From positions 1-22,066 of the forward strand of contig DRPD01000304.1 of the NCBI GenBank assembly GCA_011374735.1: 22,066 bases of DNA, read 5' to 3'. Origin of the DNA: Thermopetrobacter sp. Its GTDB lineage: Bacteria; Pseudomonadota; Alphaproteobacteria; Rhizobiales; Aestuariivirgaceae. The notes under the pieces are model-generated. The model saw only the letters and a program-made list of their open reading frames with translations, did no database searches and was not told where the DNA came from. Shown here in pieces: positions 15,373-21,575 of this stretch (position 1 is its first letter; every line of letters begins with the position of its first letter). The position numbers and the translations under genes are program-made.

Positions 15373-16797
15373 ATGAAACAGTTGAAAACGAGATTGACCC
15401 GTTTTGCCAAGCGTCAGGACGGCGCCGTGGCCATCTTCTTCGGTTTGGCGGCGATTCCGGTGATCCTGCTGGCCGGCGCCTCCATCGACATGATTTCCAC
15501 CATGCGGTTCAAGGCGCAGTTGCAGAAGGCCAGCGACGCCGCCGTGTTGGCCGCCGCCGTGCGCGCCGACCTGCCAAAGGCGCAGCGCATCAAGCTGGCG
15601 CGCCGCACCTTCGCGGCCAACATCGGTAGCGCCGTGCCGGCCAAGGATTTCAAGGTGAAGATCGGCAAGAACACCGTCACCGGCGACATCAAGGCGAAGG
15701 CCGGCACCATGTTCATGAAGATGATCGGCGTGAACGACATGGACGTGGCGGCCCATGCCGTCGCCAATTTCGGCCAGAACGCGCTGGAGCTGGCGCTGGT
15801 GCTGGACAACACCTATTCCATGCACGGCAGCAAGATCGCCACCTTGCGCCGCGCCGCGAAGAATCTGGTGCGCACCATCCATGCCTCCGCCACCAGTAGC
15901 GGCGCTTCGGTCAAGATCGGCGTCGTGCCGTTCACCCGCTATGTGCGCCTGCCGAAGAGCTGGAAGGGCAAATGGTGGCTCAACGCCCCGTCGGGCCGCA
16001 CCTGGGTGGCCCGCACCTGCCGTTGGCGCACCGAATGGGACTGGAGCAAGAGCAATTGCCGCACCGTGTGGCGCACCTGTTATCGTGATGGCGTCGGCTA
16101 TCGCTGCAAGAGCACGCGATGCGACTGGAAGAGGAGCAACCCGCGCCGCGTCTATCGCTGTTCGGGGGGCTATTGGCGGTCATACACCTGGACCGGTTGC
16201 GTCGGTTCGCGCAAGGACCCGCTGTTCGTCACCGATGGCGGCTACGCCACCGACAAGGTGCCCGGCCTGCATAATCGCGAGGGCCATGGCCCCAACACCT
16301 GCCCGAAGGAGATCGTGCCGCTCATCGATGTCAACAAGCGGGGCATCGGCGGGCTTATCTCCACCATTGGCCGGATGCGCGCCGATGGCGACAACACCTA
16401 CATCCCCGGCGGCCTGAAGTGGGGCTGGCACATGCTCTCGCCCAACGAGCCGCTGAAGGAGGCCGCGCCCTATGGCAAGATCAAGAAGGCCATCGTGCTG
16501 ATGTCCGACGGCGAGAGCACCGTCTATGCCGACGGCCGCCAGAAGTATCACAAGAGCGGCGGCGGCGCGAAGAGCCGGGCCAACGCCGTGCTGGCGCGGC
16601 TGTGCACCAACATCAAGAAGCGGAAGATCCACATCTACACCGTGGCCTTCCAGATCACCGATCCGGCCACCAGGGCGGCCATGAAGAGCTGCGCCACCGA
16701 CGCCGACAGCCACTTCGACGCTTCCGACAACACGGCGCTGCTGGCCGCTTTCGACTCCATCGCCCGCAAGCTGGCGCAGGTCTATCTGAGCGAGTGA
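15373..16797 (+). CDS. TadG-like protein with VWA domain and Cys/Trp-rich insert
   Basis: A 474-residue Tad-associated protein. An N-terminal segment DGAVAIFFGLAAIPVILLAG (about 16-35) resembles the pseudopilin motif but has Phe22 where TadE-type proteins have Glu at +5, so it is probably a membrane anchor. A VWA fold follows: LVLDNTYSM (143-150) supplies a DxTxS form of the metal site, Asn341-Thr342 is a candidate for the middle ligand, and VLMSDGE (about 375-381) for the third strand. Inserted between these is a stretch (about 208-280) rich in Cys, Trp and Arg, containing two imperfect copies of a unit of about 20 residues. The ribosome site AGAGAGG is 6 bases before the ATG. It is transcribed separately from cpaB-tadC and from the two TadE-like genes. 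The family call is good; the role of the insert is unknown. Confidence 0.88.
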   Translation: MKQLKTRLTRFAKRQDGAVAIFFGLAAIPVILLAGASIDMISTMRFKAQLQKASDAAVLAAAVRADLPKAQRIKLARRTFAANIGSAVPAKDFKVKIGKNTVTGDIKAKAGTMFMKMIGVNDMDVAAHAVANFGQNALELALVLDNTYSMHGSKIATLRRAAKNLVRTIHASATSSGASVKIGVVPFTRYVRLPKSWKGKWWLNAPSGRTWVARTCRWRTEWDWSKSNCRTVWRTCYRDGVGYRCKSTRCDWKRSNPRRVYRCSGGYWRSYTWTGCVGSRKDPLFVTDGGYATDKVPGLHNREGHGPNTCPKEIVPLIDVNKRGIGGLISTIGRMRADGDNTYIPGGLKWGWHMLSPNEPLKEAAPYGKIKKAIVLMSDGESTVYADGRQKYHKSGGGAKSRANAVLARLCTNIKKRKIHIYTVAFQITDPATRAAMKSCATDADSHFDASDNTALLAAFDSIARKLAQVYLSE

Positions 16798-16809
16798 GCG
16801 CCCGTCTCA

Positions 16810-16843
16810 CCCCCCGCGAGCCACCCGTTCGCGGGGGGCTTTC
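16810..16843 (+). terminator. Terminator after the TadG-like gene
   Basis: CCCCCCGCGA and TCGCGGGGGG form a perfect 10-base-pair stem with a 9-base loop, followed by CTTTC. It starts 13 bases after the stop codon. The opposite strand lacks a T-run, so it mainly serves the plus strand, although it also shields the convergent c-di-GMP gene. Confidence 0.75.
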
Positions 16844-16856
16844 GCGGGCCTCGGGT

Positions 16857-18512
16857 TCACTTCTCTTGCCGGCGCAGCGCCACGGCGATCTGATCGGCCG
16901 CCATCGGCCTGCCCAGCAGCCAGCCCTGGGCCATGTCGCAATCCATGTTGGCCAGCATCCGCAATTGATCTTCCGTCTCCACGCCCTCCGCCACCACGTC
17001 GAGGCCGAGATCGTGGGCCAGCCGGATGATGCTGTTCAGGATGATCGCGCCGCGCCTGGAGCGCCCGGCGTCGGTGACGAAGGCGCGATCCACCTTCAGG
17101 GTGTGAAACGGCAAGGTGCGCAAACTGGCCAGCGATGAATGGCCGGTGCCGAAGTCGTCGCAGGCCACGCGCACGCCGATGCGCGCCACCTCGTCGAGCA
17201 CCGTGCGCGCCAGCGCCGGATCGCGCATCAGCAGCGATTCCGTCACCTCCAGCTTCACGTCGCCCGGCGCCACGCCCGCCGCCGCCACCAGCGCCGCCAC
17301 CTGCGGCGCCAGCGCCGGGGTCAGCTGGGCGGCGGAGACGTTGACCGACATGAACAGCCGCCCTTCGCCATGCGCCTGTTGCCAGCGCGCCAGATCGGCC
17401 AGCGCGATGCGCAACACCTCATGGCCGATCTCGGCGATCAACCCGGCCTCTTCCGCCAACGCGATGAAACGCCCGGGATCGACCACCCCCAGCCGCGGGT
17501 GGCGCCAGCGGGCCAGCGCCTCGAAGCCGGCCCAGCGCTGCGCGCGCAACGACAGGATGGGCTGATACAGCACCACGATCTCGCCATTGGCCACCGCCGT
17601 GCGCAAATCCTGCTCCAGCGCTGCCGAGGCCGCCCGCGCGCCCTGCATGGCGGCATCGAAAACGACGATCGGCCGGTCATGGCGGCGCGCCTCGCTCAGC
17701 GCCACCTCGGCCTGCCGAAACGCCTCCGCCGGGCGTTGTCCGCTGCCCGCCAGCACCCGCGCCAGCCCCATGCGCACGCCCACCCGCACCTGGCGCATGC
17801 CGATGTCGCAGGGCTCTTCCAACAGACGGCCGATCCGCGCCGCCGTGCGGCGCGCCGCCGATGGCGTCGCCGCATCGCGCAGCAGCAGGGCGAACCGGTC
17901 GCCCGGCAGGCGCGCCGCGAACACCCCGTCATCGGCCACGCAGGAGAGGCGCCGGGCCAGCTGCTTCAGCACCCTGTCGCCGGCCCGCATCCCCCACGCG
18001 TCGTTGATCGCCTGAAAGCGCGCGATGTCGATCAGCAGCAGGTGCGCGTCATCATGGTTCAGCGCCGCCAGCTCGCCGAAGAACGCCTCTTGCGCCGGCA
18101 GGCCGGTGAGCGCGTCGGTGAGCGGCCGCAGCGGCCCGGCATCATCCGCCGCGCCGTCGTCCAGCGCCGCCACCACGCCGAGAAAGCGCCCGTCCTCCAG
18201 CCGCCCGCGCAGCGAGAACCAGCGCCAGGCGCCGTCGGCGCGTCGCAACCGGAAGTGTGTCCGCGCGGCGCCCTGTGGCGCGCGCCGGGCGGCCTCGATC
18301 ATCGCCCGGTAGGCCGGCGCGTCATCGGGATGCATGCGTCTTACCGGATGTTCGCCGTCGGCGCCGTTGAGGCCGCCGCGTGGCAGCCCCAGCGCCGTTT
18401 CCAGCGCCGCGCCGGTGCGTATGATATCCTCGGCCAGCGCGTGATCCCATACCGCCAGTCCGGCCGCCGCCAGCGCCCTGCGCCTCCGCCTGTCATCGTT
18501 GCCGCTGCTCAA
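16857..18512 (-). CDS. PAS-GGDEF-EAL protein, likely c-di-GMP phosphodiesterase
   Basis: A 551-residue cytosolic signalling protein with no membrane segments. It has a PAS-like sensor (about 13-118), a GGDEF domain (about 128-290) and an EAL domain (about 298-546). The cyclase signature is decayed to PGDRF (203-207), so diguanylate cyclase activity is unlikely. The EAL domain looks intact: EAL (330-332), NVSAAQL (391-397), LEVTES (421-426), DDFGTGHSS (452-460), LKVDRAF (472-478), EGVET (509-513) and Q529. It should hydrolyse c-di-GMP to pGpG. The start is TTG at 18510-18512, supported by AAGGGG 7 bases before it; no in-frame ATG fits. It follows the GNAT gene by 24 bases and is convergent with the Tad cluster, suggesting but not proving a link to pilus or surface behaviour. 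Confidence 0.93.
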   Translation of the reverse strand: MSSGNDDRRRRRALAAAGLAVWDHALAEDIIRTGAALETALGLPRGGLNGADGEHPVRRMHPDDAPAYRAMIEAARRAPQGAARTHFRLRRADGAWRWFSLRGRLEDGRFLGVVAALDDGAADDAGPLRPLTDALTGLPAQEAFFGELAALNHDDAHLLLIDIARFQAINDAWGMRAGDRVLKQLARRLSCVADDGVFAARLPGDRFALLLRDAATPSAARRTAARIGRLLEEPCDIGMRQVRVGVRMGLARVLAGSGQRPAEAFRQAEVALSEARRHDRPIVVFDAAMQGARAASAALEQDLRTAVANGEIVVLYQPILSLRAQRWAGFEALARWRHPRLGVVDPGRFIALAEEAGLIAEIGHEVLRIALADLARWQQAHGEGRLFMSVNVSAAQLTPALAPQVAALVAAAGVAPGDVKLEVTESLLMRDPALARTVLDEVARIGVRVACDDFGTGHSSLASLRTLPFHTLKVDRAFVTDAGRSRRGAIILNSIIRLAHDLGLDVVAEGVETEDQLRMLANMDCDMAQGWLLGRPMAADQIAVALRRQEK

Positions 18513-18536
18513 GGGCGCACCCCTTCTTCAAGTGTC

Positions 18537-19133
18537 TCAGGCGGCGGGCGGGAAGTCCTCGGCGGTGATGGCGAACAGCAGGTGATCCCGCCATTGACCG
18601 TTGATCTTCAGATAGCGCCGCGCCAGCCCTTCCTGGCTGAATCCGCAAGAGCGGAGCAGGCGGCGCGAAGGTGCGTTGTCCGGGATGCACGCCGCCTCCA
18701 CCCGGTGCAGGGCCAGCGCCCCGAAGGCGTGTGCCAGCGCAAGACGCACCGCCTCGCTCATGTAGCCCCGCCCTGCATGGGGCATGCCAATCCAGTAGCC
18801 CAGCGTGGCCGCCTGCGCCGCCCCGCGCCGCACGTCGGACAGGGTCAGCCCGCCCAGCAGTTCGCCACTGTCGCGATGCATCAGAAAGAGTGGATAGGCC
18901 GCGTCGTTGCGCATGTCGCGCCAGTAGCCGCGCATGCGCTGGCGCCACGCCGCCGGCGTCAGCTCATCGGCCGCCCAAGTGGGTTCCCACGGTTGCAGGA
19001 AGTCGCGCGACAAGGCCCTGAGCCGCGCCCATTGATCGTAGTCGGCCAGCCGCGGCGGCCTGAGCACGAGACGTTGCCCCTCAAGCCGCGCCTCCTCCGG
19101 CGCCATGCCGAGATATGACAGCAGATCGGCCAT
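18537..19133 (-). CDS. GNAT-family N-acetyltransferase, RimJ/RimL type
   Basis: A 198-residue acetyl-CoA-dependent N-acetyltransferase. The N-terminal LEGQRLVLRPPRLADYDQWARLR (about 17-39) is typical of the RimJ/RimL branch, which acetylates N-termini of ribosomal proteins or small amines. The acetyl-CoA pyrophosphate loop is HAGRGYMSEAV (119-129), and PDNAPSRRLLRSCGFSQEG (151-169) supplies the conserved Asn and the terminal motif. The substrate cannot be told from sequence; the label rimJ is possible but not certain. The ATG at 19131-19133 has only a weak Shine-Dalgarno sequence. It probably shares a transcript with the GGDEF-EAL gene 24 bases downstream. Its upstream leader contains a G-quadruplex motif at 19171-19192. 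Confidence 0.9.
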   Translation of the reverse strand: MADLLSYLGMAPEEARLEGQRLVLRPPRLADYDQWARLRALSRDFLQPWEPTWAADELTPAAWRQRMRGYWRDMRNDAAYPLFLMHRDSGELLGGLTLSDVRRGAAQAATLGYWIGMPHAGRGYMSEAVRLALAHAFGALALHRVEAACIPDNAPSRRLLRSCGFSQEGLARRYLKINGQWRDHLLFAITAEDFPPAA

Positions 19134-19170
19134 GCCGGCAATCTACCGCCGCCATCACCAAATGCAAACG

Positions 19171-19192
19171 CCCGTCCCACGCCCCAGCCCCC
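19171..19192 (-). promoter_or_regulatory. G-quadruplex motif in the leader of the GNAT gene
   Basis: On the minus strand four G-tracts of 5, 4, 3 and 3 bases are separated by loops of 2, 3 and 2 bases, a canonical short-loop quadruplex pattern. A further GGGG lies about 12 bases upstream. It ends some 37 bases before the GNAT start codon, so it would be in the 5' leader or promoter. Folding is predicted only from sequence. Confidence 0.55.
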
Positions 19193-19230
19193 TCGCCACG
19201 CCGCCCCTCCATCTGGCACATGCTCTAGAA

Positions 19231-19291
19231 GTCCCGCGCCCCCTCCCAACCACTTACCTACAATCTGGGTGGTCGGGAGGGGGAGTGGGAC
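19231..19291. repeat. Long imperfect inverted repeat
   Basis: Two 23-base arms (19231-19253 and 19269-19291) are complementary at 20 of 23 positions and flank the 15-base spacer TTACCTACAATCTGG. The central CCCCCTCCC/GGGAGGGGG block pairs perfectly. It is too long for chance at this density and lacks a T-run, so it is not a plain terminator. Confidence 0.8.
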
Positions 19292-19297
19292 GGCGGA

Positions 19298-19324
19298 GGC
19301 TTGAAGATCGGAGATCTTCAAGCC
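19298..19324. repeat. Perfect 12-base-pair hairpin
   Basis: GGCTTGAAGATC and GATCTTCAAGCC are exact reverse complements with only GGA between them. No T-run follows on either strand. It lies 6 bases from the preceding long inverted repeat, within the hairpin cluster. Confidence 0.8.
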
Positions 19325-19370
19325 GACAGGGCGCGACCGCGCCCCGGCCGCAGGCCGCGCCCGCGCAGGC

Positions 19371-19394
19371 GCGAAGTCGCGGCAGCGACTTCGC
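19371..19394. repeat. Perfect 10-base-pair hairpin
   Basis: GCGAAGTCGC and GCGACTTCGC pair fully around the tetraloop GGCA. The GAAGTCGC/GACTTCGC core is echoed by the ACTTCGC and GCGAAG arms of the stem at 19421-19458. Confidence 0.75.
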
Positions 19395-19420
19395 TTGCCG
19401 TGAGCGAGAAAAAACAGCCC

Positions 19421-19458
19421 GATTTTGCGAACTTCGCGAAGCGAAGACTCGCAAAATC
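19421..19458. repeat. Compound hairpin with AT-rich outer arms
   Basis: Outer arms GATTTTGCGA and TCGCAAAATC pair perfectly over 10 bases. Inside them CTTCGC-GAA-GCGAAG forms a second 6-base-pair stem, with small internal mismatches between the two helices. It lies just past the copper chaperone terminator on the minus strand. Confidence 0.75.
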
Positions 19459-19463
19459 ACATG

Positions 19464-19498
19464 AAAGAAAAACGCCCGGACGGTGGGTCCGGGCGTTT
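19464..19498 (-). terminator. Intrinsic terminator of the copper chaperone gene, possibly bidirectional
   Basis: AAACGCCCGGAC and GTCCGGGCGTTT form a 12-base-pair stem with the loop GGTGG. Read on the minus strand the stem is followed by further T residues (TTTTTCTTTC in all). It begins 24 bases after the stop codon of the PCu(A)C gene. The plus-strand side has only TTTCC. Confidence 0.85.
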
Positions 19499-19522
19499 CC
19501 TGAAGAGATCGGGATCGCAAGC

Positions 19523-19996
19523 TCAGTGCATCTTCTGCATCCTCTTCATCTTCGTGGAGATCTTCGTCACCGGCACGGTGATGGTCAGCGGCGCGGCGCG
19601 TTGGAAGGTGAGCCTCAGCGTGAAGCTGTCGCCGGGCTTCAGCGGCTTCTTCACCCCGAACAGCATGATGTGCAGCCCGCCCGGTTGCAGCACCGTGCGG
19701 CCCCGCGCCGGGATGTCCATCTGCTTCACCGGCCGCATCTGCATCACCATTTGCCCGTCGATGGTCTTGCGCCGATGGGTATGCAGCCCCACCCTGGTCG
19801 CCACGTCGCTTTCCGCCTTGATCAGCGCGTCCGGCCTGTCGGCGGTGTTGACGAGCGCCATGAAGGCGGCGGAGTTCCGGCCCGCGCCCAGCGAAGGCCG
19901 GGCGAAGGGATGCTCCACTTTCACCGTCGCCTCCGCGGCCAGCAACGGCGTGACGGACAGCAGCATCATCGCGGTGGTGAAAATCGTCCTGCTCAT
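19523..19996 (-). CDS. PCu(A)C-type periplasmic copper chaperone
   Basis: A 157-residue exported Cu(I)-binding protein; PCu(A)C relatives deliver copper to the CuA or CuB sites of cytochrome c oxidase. A signal peptide (MSRTIFTTAMMLLSVTPLLA, with cleavage near AEA) is followed by EHPFARPSLGAGRNSAAFMAL, typical of the family. The metal motif is visible: H72-T-H74, M87 before RPV, then exactly 21 residues to H109-x-M111 in GGLHIML. The first spacing is 12 or 14 residues instead of the usual 10. The tail ends KRMQKMH. The frame is open far upstream, but the ATG at 19994-19996 has AGGAG 6 bases before it and the export signal. No SCO1 or oxidase gene is nearby. It lies 59 bases downstream of the M20 gene. 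Confidence 0.92.
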   Translation of the reverse strand: MSRTIFTTAMMLLSVTPLLAAEATVKVEHPFARPSLGAGRNSAAFMALVNTADRPDALIKAESDVATRVGLHTHRRKTIDGQMVMQMRPVKQMDIPARGRTVLQPGGLHIMLFGVKKPLKPGDSFTLRLTFQRAAPLTITVPVTKISTKMKRMQKMH

Positions 19997-20055
19997 GGAA
20001 GGCTCCTGCAACGGTTGAACGCGTTCATGCCGCCCTTGCAAGCACCGGCCCGCGC

Positions 20056-21447
20056 TCAGGTCAACGCGTCCAACAGCCGCGCCCAGCTGCGCATGCCCTT
20101 GTGAAAGCACGCCACGTCGTATTTCTCGTTGGGCGAGTGAATGGCGTCGTCGGCCAGCCCGAAGCCCATCAGCAGGCTGTCCATGCCCAGGATGTCGCGG
20201 AAACTGGCCACCACCGGGATCGACGCCCCGCAGCCCATCATCACCGGTTCCTTGCCCCATTCGTCGGTCAGCGCCCGCGCCGCCAGCCGCACCAGCGGCG
20301 CGTTCTCGTCCACCTCGATGGCCGCCGAAGCCCCGCCGTCGTCATCGGCGAAGCTGGCCGTCACCCCGGACGGCAACCGCGCCCGCACGTGGTCGCGAAA
20401 CGCGGCGCGCACCTTCAGCGGATCCTGTTTGCCCACCAGCCGGAAGGAAATCTTGAAGAACGCCTCGGCCGGGATCACCGTCTTCGCCCCCGGCCCCTGA
20501 TAACCGCCGCCGATGCCGTTGATCTCCGCCGTCGGCCGGGCCCAATTGAGCTCCAGCGCCGAATAGCCCCGTTCGCCGGCCGGCGGTGGCTGCATGCCCA
20601 TCTGCGCCATGACCTTTTCGTCCGTCATGTCCAGCGCCGCCCATTGGGTGCGCAAGGCTTCCGGCAATTCCGGGACACCGTCGTAGAAGCCGGGCAGGCT
20701 CACCCGCCCGTCGTCGTCCCACAGATCGGCGATGATGTGGCTGATGATGTGCAGCGGATTGTGGGCCGGCCCGCCGAACAGCCCGGAGTGCAGATCGGCC
20801 TTCGCCGCCTTGATCGTCACCTCGTCATGCACCAGCCCGCGCAGCCGGGTGGTGATGGCCGGGGTGTCAGCGTCCCACTGATTGGTGTCGCAGATGAGCG
20901 CCATGTCGGCGCGCAATTCGTCCGCATTAGCGCGCAGGAAGGGCTCCAGCGACGGCGAGCCGCTTTCCTCCTCGCCTTCCAGCAGGATGACCACGTCCAC
21001 CGGCGGTCGGCCATGCACCGCCATGTGGGCGGCCAGCGCCTCGATGAAGGTGAGCAACTGCCCCTTATCGTCCGCCGCGCCGCGCGCATACACCCGCGCC
21101 CGGCCGTCATCACCCGTCACCAGCGCCGGCGCGAACGGATCGGTTTTCCATTCATCGAGAGGATCGACCGGCTGCACGTCGTAATGGCCATAGAACAGCA
21201 CCCGGCGTGATCGGTCATGACCGGCCACATGCCCCACCACCATCGGCAGGCCGGCCGTTTCGCGCACCTCGGCCGCCACCCCGATGGCATTGAGCAGATC
21301 GGCCATGAACGCCGCCGCGGCCCGGCAGTCGCCGGCATGAGCCGGAACGGCCGAGATGGAAGGGATGCGCAACAGATCGAACCAGCGTTTCATGGCCGCC
21401 TCCAGCCCGTCGTCAATCTGTCGCAGCACCGCGTTCAGTCTCGACAT
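20056..21447 (-). CDS. M20-family metallopeptidase, probable dipeptidase
   Basis: A 463-residue cytosolic di-zinc peptidase of the M20 family, close to the CNDP/DapE-like dipeptidases. Metal and catalytic residues are all visible: FYGHYDVQP (His88, Asp90), RGAADDKGQ (Asp126), LEGEEESGS (Glu159 general base, Glu160 ligand), LICDTNQ (Asp187) and the last ligand in AIHSPNEKYD (His437). The lid or dimerisation domain lies between, with VTIKAAKADLHSGLFGG at about 210-226. There is no signal peptide. GGAGG stands 6 bases before the ATG. It is divergent from the SLC13 transporter and may be read through into the copper chaperone gene. The natural substrate cannot be inferred. Confidence 0.94.
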   Translation of the reverse strand: MSRLNAVLRQIDDGLEAAMKRWFDLLRIPSISAVPAHAGDCRAAAAFMADLLNAIGVAAEVRETAGLPMVVGHVAGHDRSRRVLFYGHYDVQPVDPLDEWKTDPFAPALVTGDDGRARVYARGAADDKGQLLTFIEALAAHMAVHGRPPVDVVILLEGEEESGSPSLEPFLRANADELRADMALICDTNQWDADTPAITTRLRGLVHDEVTIKAAKADLHSGLFGGPAHNPLHIISHIIADLWDDDGRVSLPGFYDGVPELPEALRTQWAALDMTDEKVMAQMGMQPPPAGERGYSALELNWARPTAEINGIGGGYQGPGAKTVIPAEAFFKISFRLVGKQDPLKVRAAFRDHVRARLPSGVTASFADDDGGASAAIEVDENAPLVRLAARALTDEWGKEPVMMGCGASIPVVASFRDILGMDSLLMGFGLADDAIHSPNEKYDVACFHKGMRSWARLLDALT

Positions 21448-21575
21448 GCCGTGCCTCCGGGTCGTATAAGGCGGCCAGTTCTCAAGCCTGCGTTGGCAAG
21501 CGGTGTGCCGGCGCCGATTCGTGAAGATAAGGGCAGCATTTCATATCCGCCGCCCGCCCGGCAAGGGATGACGCC

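Larger units (their letters stand above)
19134..19522. other. Non-coding region rich in inverted repeats
   Basis: This gap of 389 bases separates the GNAT and PCu(A)C genes. Short open frames here lack family character and ribosome sites. The left part (about 19160-19255) is strongly C-rich on the plus strand and includes a G-quadruplex motif on the minus strand. From 19231 on it is almost wholly made of hairpins: imperfect 23-base arms (19231-19291), a perfect 12-base-pair hairpin (19298-19324), smaller stems at 19329-19344, 19345-19357 and 19356-19373, a 10-base-pair stem (19371-19394), a compound stem (19421-19458), and the terminator of the copper chaperone gene (19464-19498). I see no recognised mobile-element ends or target-site duplication. 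Confidence 0.7.

Noticed and set aside
17139..19118. Open frame of 659 codons on the plus strand opposite the GGDEF-EAL and GNAT genes
   Set aside because: Arg/Pro/His-rich without domains; the minus-strand genes carry clear catalytic motifs.
19239..19283. Possible integron attC-like site in the large inverted repeat
   Set aside because: The arms lack the RYYYAAC/GTTRRRY core pair and the extrahelical bases expected of attC; no integrase or cassettes are nearby.
19301..20104. Plus-strand open frames over the hairpin region and copper chaperone
   Set aside because: They have no family similarity that I recognise and run across hairpins and the antisense of a real gene.
19997..20260. N-terminal extension of the copper chaperone into the M20 gene
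   Set aside because: The added residues are a shadow of the M20 3' end; the ATG at 19996 has a strong ribosome site and signal peptide.
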